64,000 bases of DNA, taken from NCBI GenBank assembly GCA_019310535.1, contig JAFDED010000029.1, positions 1-64,000 on the forward strand. The letters run 5' to 3'. The notes under the pieces were generated by a model. The model was not told where the DNA came from, did no database searches, and saw nothing but the letters and a program-made list of their open reading frames with translations. Positions 8,263-15,998 of the stretch are shown here, piece after piece. A program made the position numbers and the translations under genes. Position 1 is the stretch's first letter, and every line of letters starts with the position of its first letter. This DNA comes from Deltaproteobacteria bacterium (lineage in GTDB: Bacteria > Desulfobacterota > JAFDED01).

Positions 8263-9678
8263 ATGATCGTACTTCGCTCCAGTGTGGGTATAGACTTTCA
8301 GGAAAAGGGATTGGCCATTGTCCATCTCCAGCGGACCCTTCAGGGAACTCTGGTCCGGCACAGTCTGTTTCAAACGTTTCCGTCAGATGCAGGGCCGGAA
8401 AGAATCGAGGAAATGGCGGCTCTGGAGATACAGAACTTTTTCCGCCGCAACCGCATCAGCACCGATCGGGTGAGGGTGGGTATCCCGCGCCGGGAGGCAA
8501 TGGTGCGGTTGATCGCTTTGCCCGAAGCGGCCCGGGAAAACCTAGGCCAGGTGATGCAATACGAGGTCGATCGCTACCTGCCTTTCCGCCCGGACGATCT
8601 CTGCTTCGACCATCATTACATGGGGTCTGGACGCCGCCCAAAGACCATTCGAGTCATGCTGGTGGCGGTGCGGAAGGATACAGCAGAGCGGTACCTGCAG
8701 ATACTCCAGAAGGCCCGTGTCCAGCCCACCGCTGTGGAGATCAGTTCAACTGCACTGACCAACGCATTTGCTTTCTCAAAGAGCAATGAGGGGGAACCCT
8801 TGATCCTGGTGGAAATGGGGCGTATGGGGTTCGAGGTCAATGTGGTTTCAGACCAAAACCTTATTTTCTCCCGATTCACAGCATATCCAGCCGATGGGAT
8901 CTCCGGGTTCATTCGCGGAGAGCTTGACCGTCTCCTGGCTCAACTGGAAGAGGAGATGCAGAGGCCGATAACGCAGCCCGTCTCTGTGATTTTCAGCGGC
9001 AAGGAAGCTTCGGAGCAGATCATCCAGGATCTGGAAGGCAAAGGTGAATTCAATTGCATGCTTGCATCTCCTCCCGCCAGGTTTGCATCGTCAGAAGGGC
9101 GGGTGGAAAAACCATTTCAACTGGCTGTGGCTGTGGGTCTGGCCAGATGCGATTTGTACCGGACACCCATACGCATCGACCTGTTGCCCCGATCAAAGAA
9201 GCTGCGGCCGAGCCGCATGGGGAAAAGGCTGACCAAAGCGTTGATTGTGCTGCTGGTGATTACGGGCCTCCTGTGGCAGGGAGGGAGGCTGGTGAGGCAA
9301 CGGCTGGAGCTTCAGCGCATTCGCAATAACATCGAACAGCTCAAGCCCGCCGCGGAAGCCACTGTCCTGTTGCGGCAAAAGGTGGAAAGGATCAAACACC
9401 AGATAGAGGTGCTCATAAACGAGGTCAACCAGAGACCGGGCACCCTGGTGGTGCTGAGGGAATTGTCCCGCATCATCCCCCCTACCGCCTGGTTTAGCAA
9501 CCTTAACTACGAAGGTGAAAAGTTGGTCATATCCGGGTATGCTCAATCTGCATCGGGGCTCATTTCTGTGTTGGAAGCCTCCCCCCTGCTGGAGAAGGTG
9601 GAATTTTCCGCTCCCATTAACGTTGACCCCCGCATGGAGCGAGAGCGGTTCCAGATCGAAGCGGAGATGAAGCCGTGA
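8263..9678 (+). CDS. gspL: GspL-type assembly protein with PilM-like and PilN-like parts
   Basis: This inner-membrane protein links GspE to the periplasmic assembly proteins. The 471 residues comprise an actin-like (PilM/GspL cytoplasmic) domain at about 1-300, beginning VGIDFQEKGLAIVHL. One transmembrane helix lies near 326-343 (ALIVLLVITGLLWQGG), and a periplasmic coiled coil plus ferredoxin-like domain covers about 345-471, as in PilN/GspL-C. The layout is a PilM-PilN fusion that serves as GspL. The stop codon overlaps the GTG start of the next gene (GTGA), indicating coupling. Confidence 0.88.
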   Translation: MIVLRSSVGIDFQEKGLAIVHLQRTLQGTLVRHSLFQTFPSDAGPERIEEMAALEIQNFFRRNRISTDRVRVGIPRREAMVRLIALPEAARENLGQVMQYEVDRYLPFRPDDLCFDHHYMGSGRRPKTIRVMLVAVRKDTAERYLQILQKARVQPTAVEISSTALTNAFAFSKSNEGEPLILVEMGRMGFEVNVVSDQNLIFSRFTAYPADGISGFIRGELDRLLAQLEEEMQRPITQPVSVIFSGKEASEQIIQDLEGKGEFNCMLASPPARFASSEGRVEKPFQLAVAVGLARCDLYRTPIRIDLLPRSKKLRPSRMGKRLTKALIVLLVITGLLWQGGRLVRQRLELQRIRNNIEQLKPAAEATVLLRQKVERIKHQIEVLINEVNQRPGTLVVLRELSRIIPPTAWFSNLNYEGEKLVISGYAQSASGLISVLEASPLLEKVEFSAPINVDPRMERERFQIEAEMKP

Positions 9679-10337
9679 GAGGAATATTCACAGGCCTTCA
9701 GCAGGCAAAAGGGTTGCTGGAAAAATTTTGGAAGCAGCGCGGAGTCCGAGAGAAATGCCTGATCGGAGGCGCTATTGGTACGGCAGCGGTTCTGATGCTG
9801 AACTATTTTATCATTGAGCCTTTTGTCAAAGATCAGCAGCGAATACAGAATGAAATTCCCATCCAGAGACAGGTGCTGGCAAAATATTCCCGAATGGCGG
9901 CGGCCCGACAGCATATGGAGGGACGCCTGGAGGAGTTGACCCGAATGCGGGAAGCCCTTCACCAGCGCCTCCTTGAAGGGAATACACCGGCCCTCGCAGC
10001 CGCCGGACTTCAGGATATGCTGCAAAAAATGGCCAATGAACACAAAGTAGTGGTGCGGGTCATGCGGGTCGTGCAACCCCGCCCGCTGGAGATGTACATG
10101 GGTATTCCCGTGTTGATTGAGGTTCAAACCCGAATCCCCGGGCTGACAGCATTTCTTTACAGCATAGAAAATAACCAGAGGTTGCTGCGCGTCGGCAAAC
10201 TCGAGATACGGGTGATCGATCTGAGAAAACCGCTGGACATTCGTGCCACCCTCATGGTGGAGGGATTCTCCCTGGCCCCCCGGAATAAAGCGGCCCCCGT
10301 TGCCCAACATCGCCGTCAGCGGGCTGTCTTCAATTGA
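9675..10337 (+). CDS. gspM: GspM/PilO-like assembly protein
   Basis: GspM is a small bitopic inner-membrane protein that pairs with GspL. The 220-residue product starts at GTG 9675 inside the end of gspL. It has a cytoplasmic N-terminus, one membrane helix (about residues 32-53), a coiled-coil stretch and a periplasmic ferredoxin-like domain (about 100-200). Sequence is closer in style to PilO than to enterobacterial GspM. Its place directly after gspL supports the assignment. Confidence 0.85.
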   Translation: MRGIFTGLQQAKGLLEKFWKQRGVREKCLIGGAIGTAAVLMLNYFIIEPFVKDQQRIQNEIPIQRQVLAKYSRMAAARQHMEGRLEELTRMREALHQRLLEGNTPALAAAGLQDMLQKMANEHKVVVRVMRVVQPRPLEMYMGIPVLIEVQTRIPGLTAFLYSIENNQRLLRVGKLEIRVIDLRKPLDIRATLMVEGFSLAPRNKAAPVAQHRRQRAVFN

Positions 10338-10442
10338 TGCGGTTGATCGTTTACAAAGATGAGAACATGGCGGAAGGAATCACACGGATGCGAGCCAGCA
10401 GGCGCTCAATAAAGTTACCGGGCATAGGACGGACATAGGACA

Positions 10443-11294
10443 ATGATCAGAAGAAGAGGGCTTTTGAATCTATTTCTGCTTGCCCTGGTCCTCTGGGCGG
10501 GATTCCAGGTATATTCCTTGGTGTTCCTGGGCTCCGGGGGGCGGGGAGCACTGTCAGATGAGTCAAAGAAAATCGCTATGGTTCAGATTCCACCGCCGGC
10601 AAGAATCATGGAGTCCGAAAAGGCATACGAAGATGTGATGGAGAAGAACCTTTTCCGGCCTGAAAGAACCCGGTGGCGGCCTCCGGCAGCCCCACAGGCA
10701 CTGCCCGCGCCTTTAGCGGCACCGCCTCCACCTCCACCTCCATCCCCGCCCCCTATCACGCTACAGGGCATTATCTTGGCGGGAACCCGAAAGGTGGCCC
10801 TCCTGAACGCCAGGAAGAAGGGATCACCCGAGCCGATCACGGTGAGGGCCAGCGTGGGAGACGAGGTGGCGGGCGCCCGCGTCCATGCCATCGAAGAGGA
10901 TCGGATTATCTTGCAATGGAATCAGGATCACATTGAGCTGCATGTTCACAAGCAGAACGGCCAGAAAAAAACAAACGAGCCAATGCCTGAAAACATTCCC
11001 CTCCTTTTGACAGAGGAAGAGATGGCAATAAGGCAAATCAACCTGGAGGCCAAATCGAAGAAGAGGGCCCCGCCGCCGGCCCAGGTCTCTACTCCTGTTT
11101 CGCCGCTGCCGCCGGTTGCGAAAGGGGATGCTAAAGCCGGTAAAAAGGCTTCAAAACCTTCGCATCCAGCTAAAGTGGAAACACCGGAGCTGCCTGCACG
11201 ATCTCGAGGAACACAGCAAAATCCTGCTCATCCTTTGTATCCTTCGACCCCTCAGCGCCGGTTTCCCTATTCTATTTTCGCGCCGAGGAAATGA
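10443..11294 (+). CDS. gspC: GspC-like inner-membrane protein with proline-rich linker
   Basis: GspC connects the inner-membrane platform to the GspD secretin. The 283-residue product has an N-terminal membrane helix (about 6-30). A periplasmic stretch ends in the HR-like phrase VMEKNLFRPER. A polyproline linker (PAPLAAPPPPPPPSPPP) follows, then a homology-region beta domain, ITLQGIILAGTRKVALLNAR through about 180. The C-terminal 100 residues are low complexity (Lys, Pro, Ala) with no recognisable PDZ domain. Placement just before gspD matches canonical C-D order although E precedes them here. Confidence 0.85.
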   Translation: MIRRRGLLNLFLLALVLWAGFQVYSLVFLGSGGRGALSDESKKIAMVQIPPPARIMESEKAYEDVMEKNLFRPERTRWRPPAAPQALPAPLAAPPPPPPPSPPPITLQGIILAGTRKVALLNARKKGSPEPITVRASVGDEVAGARVHAIEEDRIILQWNQDHIELHVHKQNGQKKTNEPMPENIPLLLTEEEMAIRQINLEAKSKKRAPPPAQVSTPVSPLPPVAKGDAKAGKKASKPSHPAKVETPELPARSRGTQQNPAHPLYPSTPQRRFPYSIFAPRK

Positions 11295-11458
11295 CATCAG
11301 GACTGCTACCGGAGAAATGCGAACCATTCATGAAAAGAAATTAAGGAATACCGCCAAGAGAACTGAACCAAAAAAAAGGAGCCATACTATAGACTTTGAA
11401 ACGAAGATTATTGTTGGAGCCTCGATAGGATGACTGATAAGGAGTCAAGTAGTAAATC

Positions 11459-13852
11459 ATGAAAGGAGAGCAAAATTTCATCGTGAGATTATGGCTGCAG
11501 AAGTTGAAAATTCTTTCTGTTCTCGGCGCGCTGGTGATGATTACGGGACTTGCCTCCTGCGCATCCCCTAAGGCGCGGGAGAAGCCCATGGAATTCCCCT
11601 CTCCCCCCCGTCCGCAGCAAATCCAGCCCGAAACGGGCAAACAACCGGCCGTGGACACTCCCGTGACAACTCCAACCAGCCAAGCATCCGAGGCGCCTAC
11701 CGCCGCTGAGCGGGAAGCCGCAGTTTCTTCCGAAGAGGAGAAGCCCCAGCCGGCGGATGAGCAGAAAACACCGGCCATGGCCCCTATCGCCGGGAGTTCA
11801 GCGCCTGAGACAAAAGTCAAAAAAAAGCAAGAGGATGTTCAGTATATTATGCTGAACTTCGAGAACGCCAAACTGCCCGATGTGGTTCGCACCATCATGG
11901 AGATATTGGGCTACAATTACATCATCGATCCCCGTGTTGCAGGGGTGGTGAATATTCATACTTCGGGAAAGGTGGCCAGAGGGGACCTTTTCCCCATCCT
12001 CGAAACCTTGCTTAAGATTCACAACGCCACGGTGATGCAGGAAGGGAAAATTTATCATGTGCGTCCCCTGGGACCTGGACAGGGGATTGTGCCGCCGCTG
12101 CACCCCCGAGGAGAGGTGCTTCCGCAAGACCGGCTGATCATCCAGGTGATTCCTCTGCATTTCATCCAGGCCGTTGAGATGGCCAAGCTCATCAAACCCT
12201 TCATTTCCCCCGGGGCACTATTGTTACCCCATGTAAAGGGAAATCTTCTGCTGGTAATGGATTTCGCCTCTAATATACGCAAATTTCTCACCATGGTGGC
12301 TCTTTTCGACATAGACATCTTCCAGAAAGCCCGCATGAAGATGTATCCTTTAAAGTTTGCCCTCTCCCAGGACCTGGTTAAAGAAATGCAAAAGATCTTT
12401 GAGGCTTATGAACTTCCGAAGAAGGGAGGACTTGGAATCAGATTTATCCCGATCCAAAGGCTCAATGCCTTTCTGGCCGTCAGCTCTGTCCCGGGCGCAT
12501 TGGAACTTGTAGACCGATGGGTGAAACAACTGGACCGGATATCCGATGAGGATATTATACGGGTCTTTGTGTACCGGTGCCAAAACCAGAAAGCTGAGGA
12601 TATCGCCAAAGTTTTGAAGGAAGTGTACGAAAAAAAGGAGAGTCCCCGACCGGAGAAAGCGCTTATCACTGGACAACCGCCCGTCAGGCGCGGCGGACTG
12701 CAGCCACAAACACAAGTTACTCCCAGGAAAGGCGCTCCACCGGGCACCCCGCCGACCCGTACGGCGCCGACAGTTTCCCCGGCCCCCGCTACACCATCAG
12801 GCCCCACTCCCGCTCCCCGCAAGGCTCCTGCAGCGCCCGCCGCACCCCCGACCGCCGAAGCGCCGACCGTCAGGGAGGCCCCCGCAGTTGAAGGAGCGCC
12901 GTCGGGCGGACCCGAGGTCATGACCGACGTGTCCGGAGAGGTAACCTTCCACGTGGACACGGTAACCAACTCTATTATTGTGCGAGCTAGTGAACGAGAC
13001 TATCGCACCGTCCTGAAGATAATCCATCAACTGGATATTTACCCGCGTCAGGTTCTCATTGAGGTGCTGATAGCCGAGATATCACTGGATGAGAGCATGG
13101 AGATGGGCTTTGAGTGGGAGCACATCGCGGGGTCATTCACGGTGGGCTCTCTGGGTGGCGCCTCCACTATTGTTCCCGGGCTGGAATTTATGGTGAGCAG
13201 GACCGCAGATCTGACGGCCGCACTTCGGGCCGTTGCAGCGAAAAACATGGTGGATATCCTTTCATCTCCACACATTATCGCTTCGGACAATACATCGGCT
13301 TCAATTAATATCGCCGATGAAATCCCCATTATCACCGGGCAGGTCACCACCACAGACCCTACAGGCGGCGATGCGGGCGTGAGAACCGTGGAGCAGACCA
13401 TAGAATACCGAAGTGCTGGGATCATCCTCACAGTAACCCCTCATATCAACGACATGGGTCTCGTGAGAATGGATATCCAGCAGACGGTAAGTGAGGTAAG
13501 CGACAAGACCGTTGCCGGGGTGGACGCTCCGGTCTTTTTCAACAGGACAGCCAAAACCACCCTGACGGTAAACGATTCCCAGACCATTGTGATAGGCGGA
13601 TTGATACGGGAAAAAAAGGACAGAGTGCGATCCGGTGTCCCATTTCTCTATAAAATCCCGGTCTTGGGCTTTTTATTCGGGTTCGATTCACACCAGATCA
13701 ATAAAACGGAATTGATGATCCTCATCACCCCCCATGTTATCAGGGGATACGATGATGTTGATATTGTGACTAGAGAATTCCAAAAGAAGGTCAAATCCAT
13801 CAGGGAATCTGTGAAAGCATTTCATAATGGATTTGATGAAAAATTTCCGTAA
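11459..13852 (+). CDS. gspD: Type II secretion secretin GspD
   Basis: GspD is the outer-membrane channel of the system. The 797-residue product has a lipoprotein signal (LASCAS, Cys near 34) and a low-complexity region to about 120. The N0 domain (about 125-205) and ring-building N1, N2 and N3 domains follow, then the secretin domain (about 520-770). Clear secretin landmarks are VDILSSPHIIASDN, SAGIILTVTPHIND and VPFLYKIPVLGFLFG. A long proline/alanine-rich insertion (about residues 400-490) interrupts N3. A lipidated secretin could reach the outer membrane without a separate pilotin. It is the last canonical component in the locus. Confidence 0.96.
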   Translation: MKGEQNFIVRLWLQKLKILSVLGALVMITGLASCASPKAREKPMEFPSPPRPQQIQPETGKQPAVDTPVTTPTSQASEAPTAAEREAAVSSEEEKPQPADEQKTPAMAPIAGSSAPETKVKKKQEDVQYIMLNFENAKLPDVVRTIMEILGYNYIIDPRVAGVVNIHTSGKVARGDLFPILETLLKIHNATVMQEGKIYHVRPLGPGQGIVPPLHPRGEVLPQDRLIIQVIPLHFIQAVEMAKLIKPFISPGALLLPHVKGNLLLVMDFASNIRKFLTMVALFDIDIFQKARMKMYPLKFALSQDLVKEMQKIFEAYELPKKGGLGIRFIPIQRLNAFLAVSSVPGALELVDRWVKQLDRISDEDIIRVFVYRCQNQKAEDIAKVLKEVYEKKESPRPEKALITGQPPVRRGGLQPQTQVTPRKGAPPGTPPTRTAPTVSPAPATPSGPTPAPRKAPAAPAAPPTAEAPTVREAPAVEGAPSGGPEVMTDVSGEVTFHVDTVTNSIIVRASERDYRTVLKIIHQLDIYPRQVLIEVLIAEISLDESMEMGFEWEHIAGSFTVGSLGGASTIVPGLEFMVSRTADLTAALRAVAAKNMVDILSSPHIIASDNTSASINIADEIPIITGQVTTTDPTGGDAGVRTVEQTIEYRSAGIILTVTPHINDMGLVRMDIQQTVSEVSDKTVAGVDAPVFFNRTAKTTLTVNDSQTIVIGGLIREKKDRVRSGVPFLYKIPVLGFLFGFDSHQINKTELMILITPHVIRGYDDVDIVTREFQKKVKSIRESVKAFHNGFDEKFP

Positions 13853-13871
13853 AAAATCTTTGAAAAATAGC

Positions 13872-13900
13872 TTGACATCGGCAAATGAAACATTTATGAT
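13872..13900 (+). promoter_or_regulatory. Sigma-70-like promoter P1
   Basis: TTGACA at 13872-13877 and TATGAT at 13895-13900 are separated by exactly 17 bases, a near-consensus housekeeping promoter 20 bases after the gspD stop. Confidence 0.7.
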
Positions 13901-13964
13901 GATACCACAATCAAAGATCGAGAAGTGGAAGACCAGAAAAATTAGCTTACGGATTAAAAAAAGC

Positions 13965-13993
13965 TTGACAAAACTATTCTCCGGTTATATAAA
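13965..13993 (+). promoter_or_regulatory. Sigma-70-like promoter P2
   Basis: TTGACA at 13965-13970 and TATAAA at 13988-13993 are separated by 17 bases. With P1 it forms a tandem pair reading toward the exported-protein gene. A third TTGACA at 14020-14025 has only a weak -10. Confidence 0.7.
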
Positions 13994-14355
13994 GAATCAC
14001 AATTTGCATCGCAAAGAACTTGACAGGCGGTGCGAAGATAGTTTATTGTAGCTTCCAAATATGTATTCTTGCGGGAAGCCATAAAAAAATTTTAGAAATT
14101 GGTTAGTTTGGACCTTATGGTTCATAATAAACCGAGGGAGGTGGTAAGCGCGCAAATCATTTTATAGAGATAGCGAGGACGAAATCACATTAAATGGGAG
14201 GACCTCACAGTTTCTTACTAGGGATAATGGCTATCATTCTTTGATGGTATTTTTTCTAAAAAGCATACGCAAAGGGGGTGAGAGGTGCCAGGCATATGGA
14301 TTGCACATTTGAAGTACGGGGTTCCAATACTATGGAATAGAAAGGAGAGAAGAAG

Positions 14356-15561
14356 ATGAGGAAATTTTTAGCAATTTGCATGGTGGCAGCGATGGCGGTG
14401 TCCTTTTCAACCGTTGCACATGCCACTTTATTCCCCGATTTGCTGAGTGCCAACATTTTCGCAAAGAAATTGGATTTTGACGGCGTTACAACGCTGAACG
14501 ATCTTACTATTTCCCAGTTAACTCCATGGGCATCCGGAGACCAGATTGAGATCAACTTCGATATCTGCCCGAAACAAAAAGGTCTTGGCTCGGAAGATCG
14601 AATCTTTTACGAGCTGCCGTATACGGTGGACTGGAGTGGGGTAACATTCGCTCCATCATCGATCGTACTCGCTAGCACGGTCACAAATGTGTTTACCGGG
14701 GCCACAGGGTGGGGACCAACCGGCCTGGTGCTTACACTAGACGGACTTACCCATACCGCGCTGACCGGAACACCCGGAGACGGAGCACGGATGACCTTAA
14801 CACTGGCTGAAGGAAGCGCAGTAACGATTAAGGGCATTCGCATCATCCGGAACATGTTCCCCTGCAGGCCCAACAATCTTGTGAAACTATCTGTGCTGCC
14901 GGCGGAAGGTTTCCTACCATCCACAACGATCAGCAAATATATAAGCCGTTTCGATACTTCCCCTGGAACGAACGTGCTTGATTCCGATCCGACGAAGGAA
15001 GACGGTCTCTACTGGTGCAACGAGCGCTTCTATCACCCGTTCGGTGTTATTGCTGCTGCATGCACTGACCCCTGCGCCACTTGGCTGAAGTTCGGGTTCG
15101 TCCTCGGCACCGCCGACTTCGTGACCGTTCTGGTGGTCACCTCGGACCTGAGCACCACCTGCAACGACGGCGTGGCTGATTCGGTGGAGTTCTATGCATG
15201 GGATGACTTCGGAACCTTCCTTGGGACGGCCGACGTGCCTGTTGGAGGAGACTTCCTCCTGAACAGCGGTCAAAAATCAGGCCAAGCCTTAATGGTTATT
15301 GGTGTTCCAGCATTTACATGGAACGGCGGGAACACCTGGGATGCTCTGAACCCCGGCGGAATCGGCTCGGTAATTGCTAAGGCCTTGCAGCCCTTTGCTC
15401 ACGGTGTGGCAATAATCCTTGGGCCTGGGGGAATGAGCACTTACGTGGCTTTGCAAGATCCTTCCATCACCGGCGTCGACTCGGCAGGAGGTATCCTGCG
15501 TGAGGACTATTACAACTTTAAAGAGCCTTACCTGGGATATTTTATAGGTGCTCCTCTTTGA
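14356..15561 (+). CDS. Exported protein of unknown function, candidate T2SS substrate
   Basis: This 401-residue protein begins with a classic signal peptide (basic MRK, hydrophobic core, cleavage near AHA-TLF at 23). The mature part is rich in Thr, Gly, Val and aromatic residues and looks all-beta. It has about seven cysteines, including a CTDPC cluster, which suggests disulfides in an exported fold. I recognise no family. An AAAGGAG site precedes the ATG. It has its own strong tandem promoters and a strong terminator, so it may be highly expressed as a single gene. Its position right behind the secretin makes it a plausible substrate or surface partner of the system; that link is inference. 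Confidence 0.8.
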   Translation: MRKFLAICMVAAMAVSFSTVAHATLFPDLLSANIFAKKLDFDGVTTLNDLTISQLTPWASGDQIEINFDICPKQKGLGSEDRIFYELPYTVDWSGVTFAPSSIVLASTVTNVFTGATGWGPTGLVLTLDGLTHTALTGTPGDGARMTLTLAEGSAVTIKGIRIIRNMFPCRPNNLVKLSVLPAEGFLPSTTISKYISRFDTSPGTNVLDSDPTKEDGLYWCNERFYHPFGVIAAACTDPCATWLKFGFVLGTADFVTVLVVTSDLSTTCNDGVADSVEFYAWDDFGTFLGTADVPVGGDFLLNSGQKSGQALMVIGVPAFTWNGGNTWDALNPGGIGSVIAKALQPFAHGVAIILGPGGMSTYVALQDPSITGVDSAGGILREDYYNFKEPYLGYFIGAPL

Positions 15562-15581
15562 TATCTCGAACTAACAATTAG

Positions 15582-15615
15582 AAAGCTGGGCGAGTTCTCG
15601 CCCAGCTTTTTTTTT
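15582..15615 (+). terminator. Strong rho-independent terminator
   Basis: A perfect 12-base-pair stem (AAAGCTGGGCGA / TCGCCCAGCTTT) with a four-base loop is followed by nine T residues, 20 bases after the exported-protein stop. Confidence 0.93.
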
Positions 15616-15998
15616 AGGAAGAGGGCCCTGGATCGGCGTTTGCCTGAGATTGCCACCAGGCGTATCCATGCCATCTGAGTCAATACTTTTCATGGAATAC
15701 CGGTAAATTTTGTTTTTACTTCACATTTTCATGCTATAATTAACGATAAGTCGAGCAATTCGTTTATCCAGAACGTCTGACAATGAGCGGGAGTAATATC
15801 GCCGACTCTCAACCAATCCCTGCTTTTCGCTTCAGTCTGAATAAGGCTGACTGTCCCCACCAGTGGGTCCGGTAAAGATTTATTTTCTTCCTCTTGGATC
15901 TGAGCGGCGAATCAAATCACTCGTTCAGGTGTTATTGAAATTGGTTGGTTACTTGTCCGCGTATACAGGATCATATGCAAAAGAACCGGGAGTGAATC
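15616..15998 (+). other. Gene-free stretch upstream of the TPR membrane protein
   Basis: No gene is supported here. A TATAAT hexamer at 15735-15740 could be a -10 box, but there is no good -35 at a suitable distance and it would leave a 250-base leader. Confidence 0.3.

Larger units (their letters stand above)
13853..14355 (+). other. Intergenic region with tandem TTGACA promoters
   Basis: This stretch separates gspD from the exported-protein gene. It carries three TTGACA hexamers at 13872, 13965 and 14020, the first two with excellent -10 boxes at 17-base spacing. The remaining 300 bases before the gene form a long AT-rich leader with no coding potential that I believe. A 74-codon frame at 13827-14051 overlaps the gspD end and the promoters and is not credited. 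Confidence 0.6.

Noticed and set aside
13827-14051. 74-codon frame after gspD
   Set aside because: It overlaps the gspD end and three promoter elements, and its lysine- and asparagine-rich translation looks non-coding.
14110-14220. Possible cyclic-di-GMP (GEMM) riboswitch before the exported-protein gene
   Set aside because: AAACCGAGGGAGGTGG...GCGCGCAAA recalls part of the consensus, but the conserved receptor, the GACGCAAAGCC core and the pairing stems are not present.
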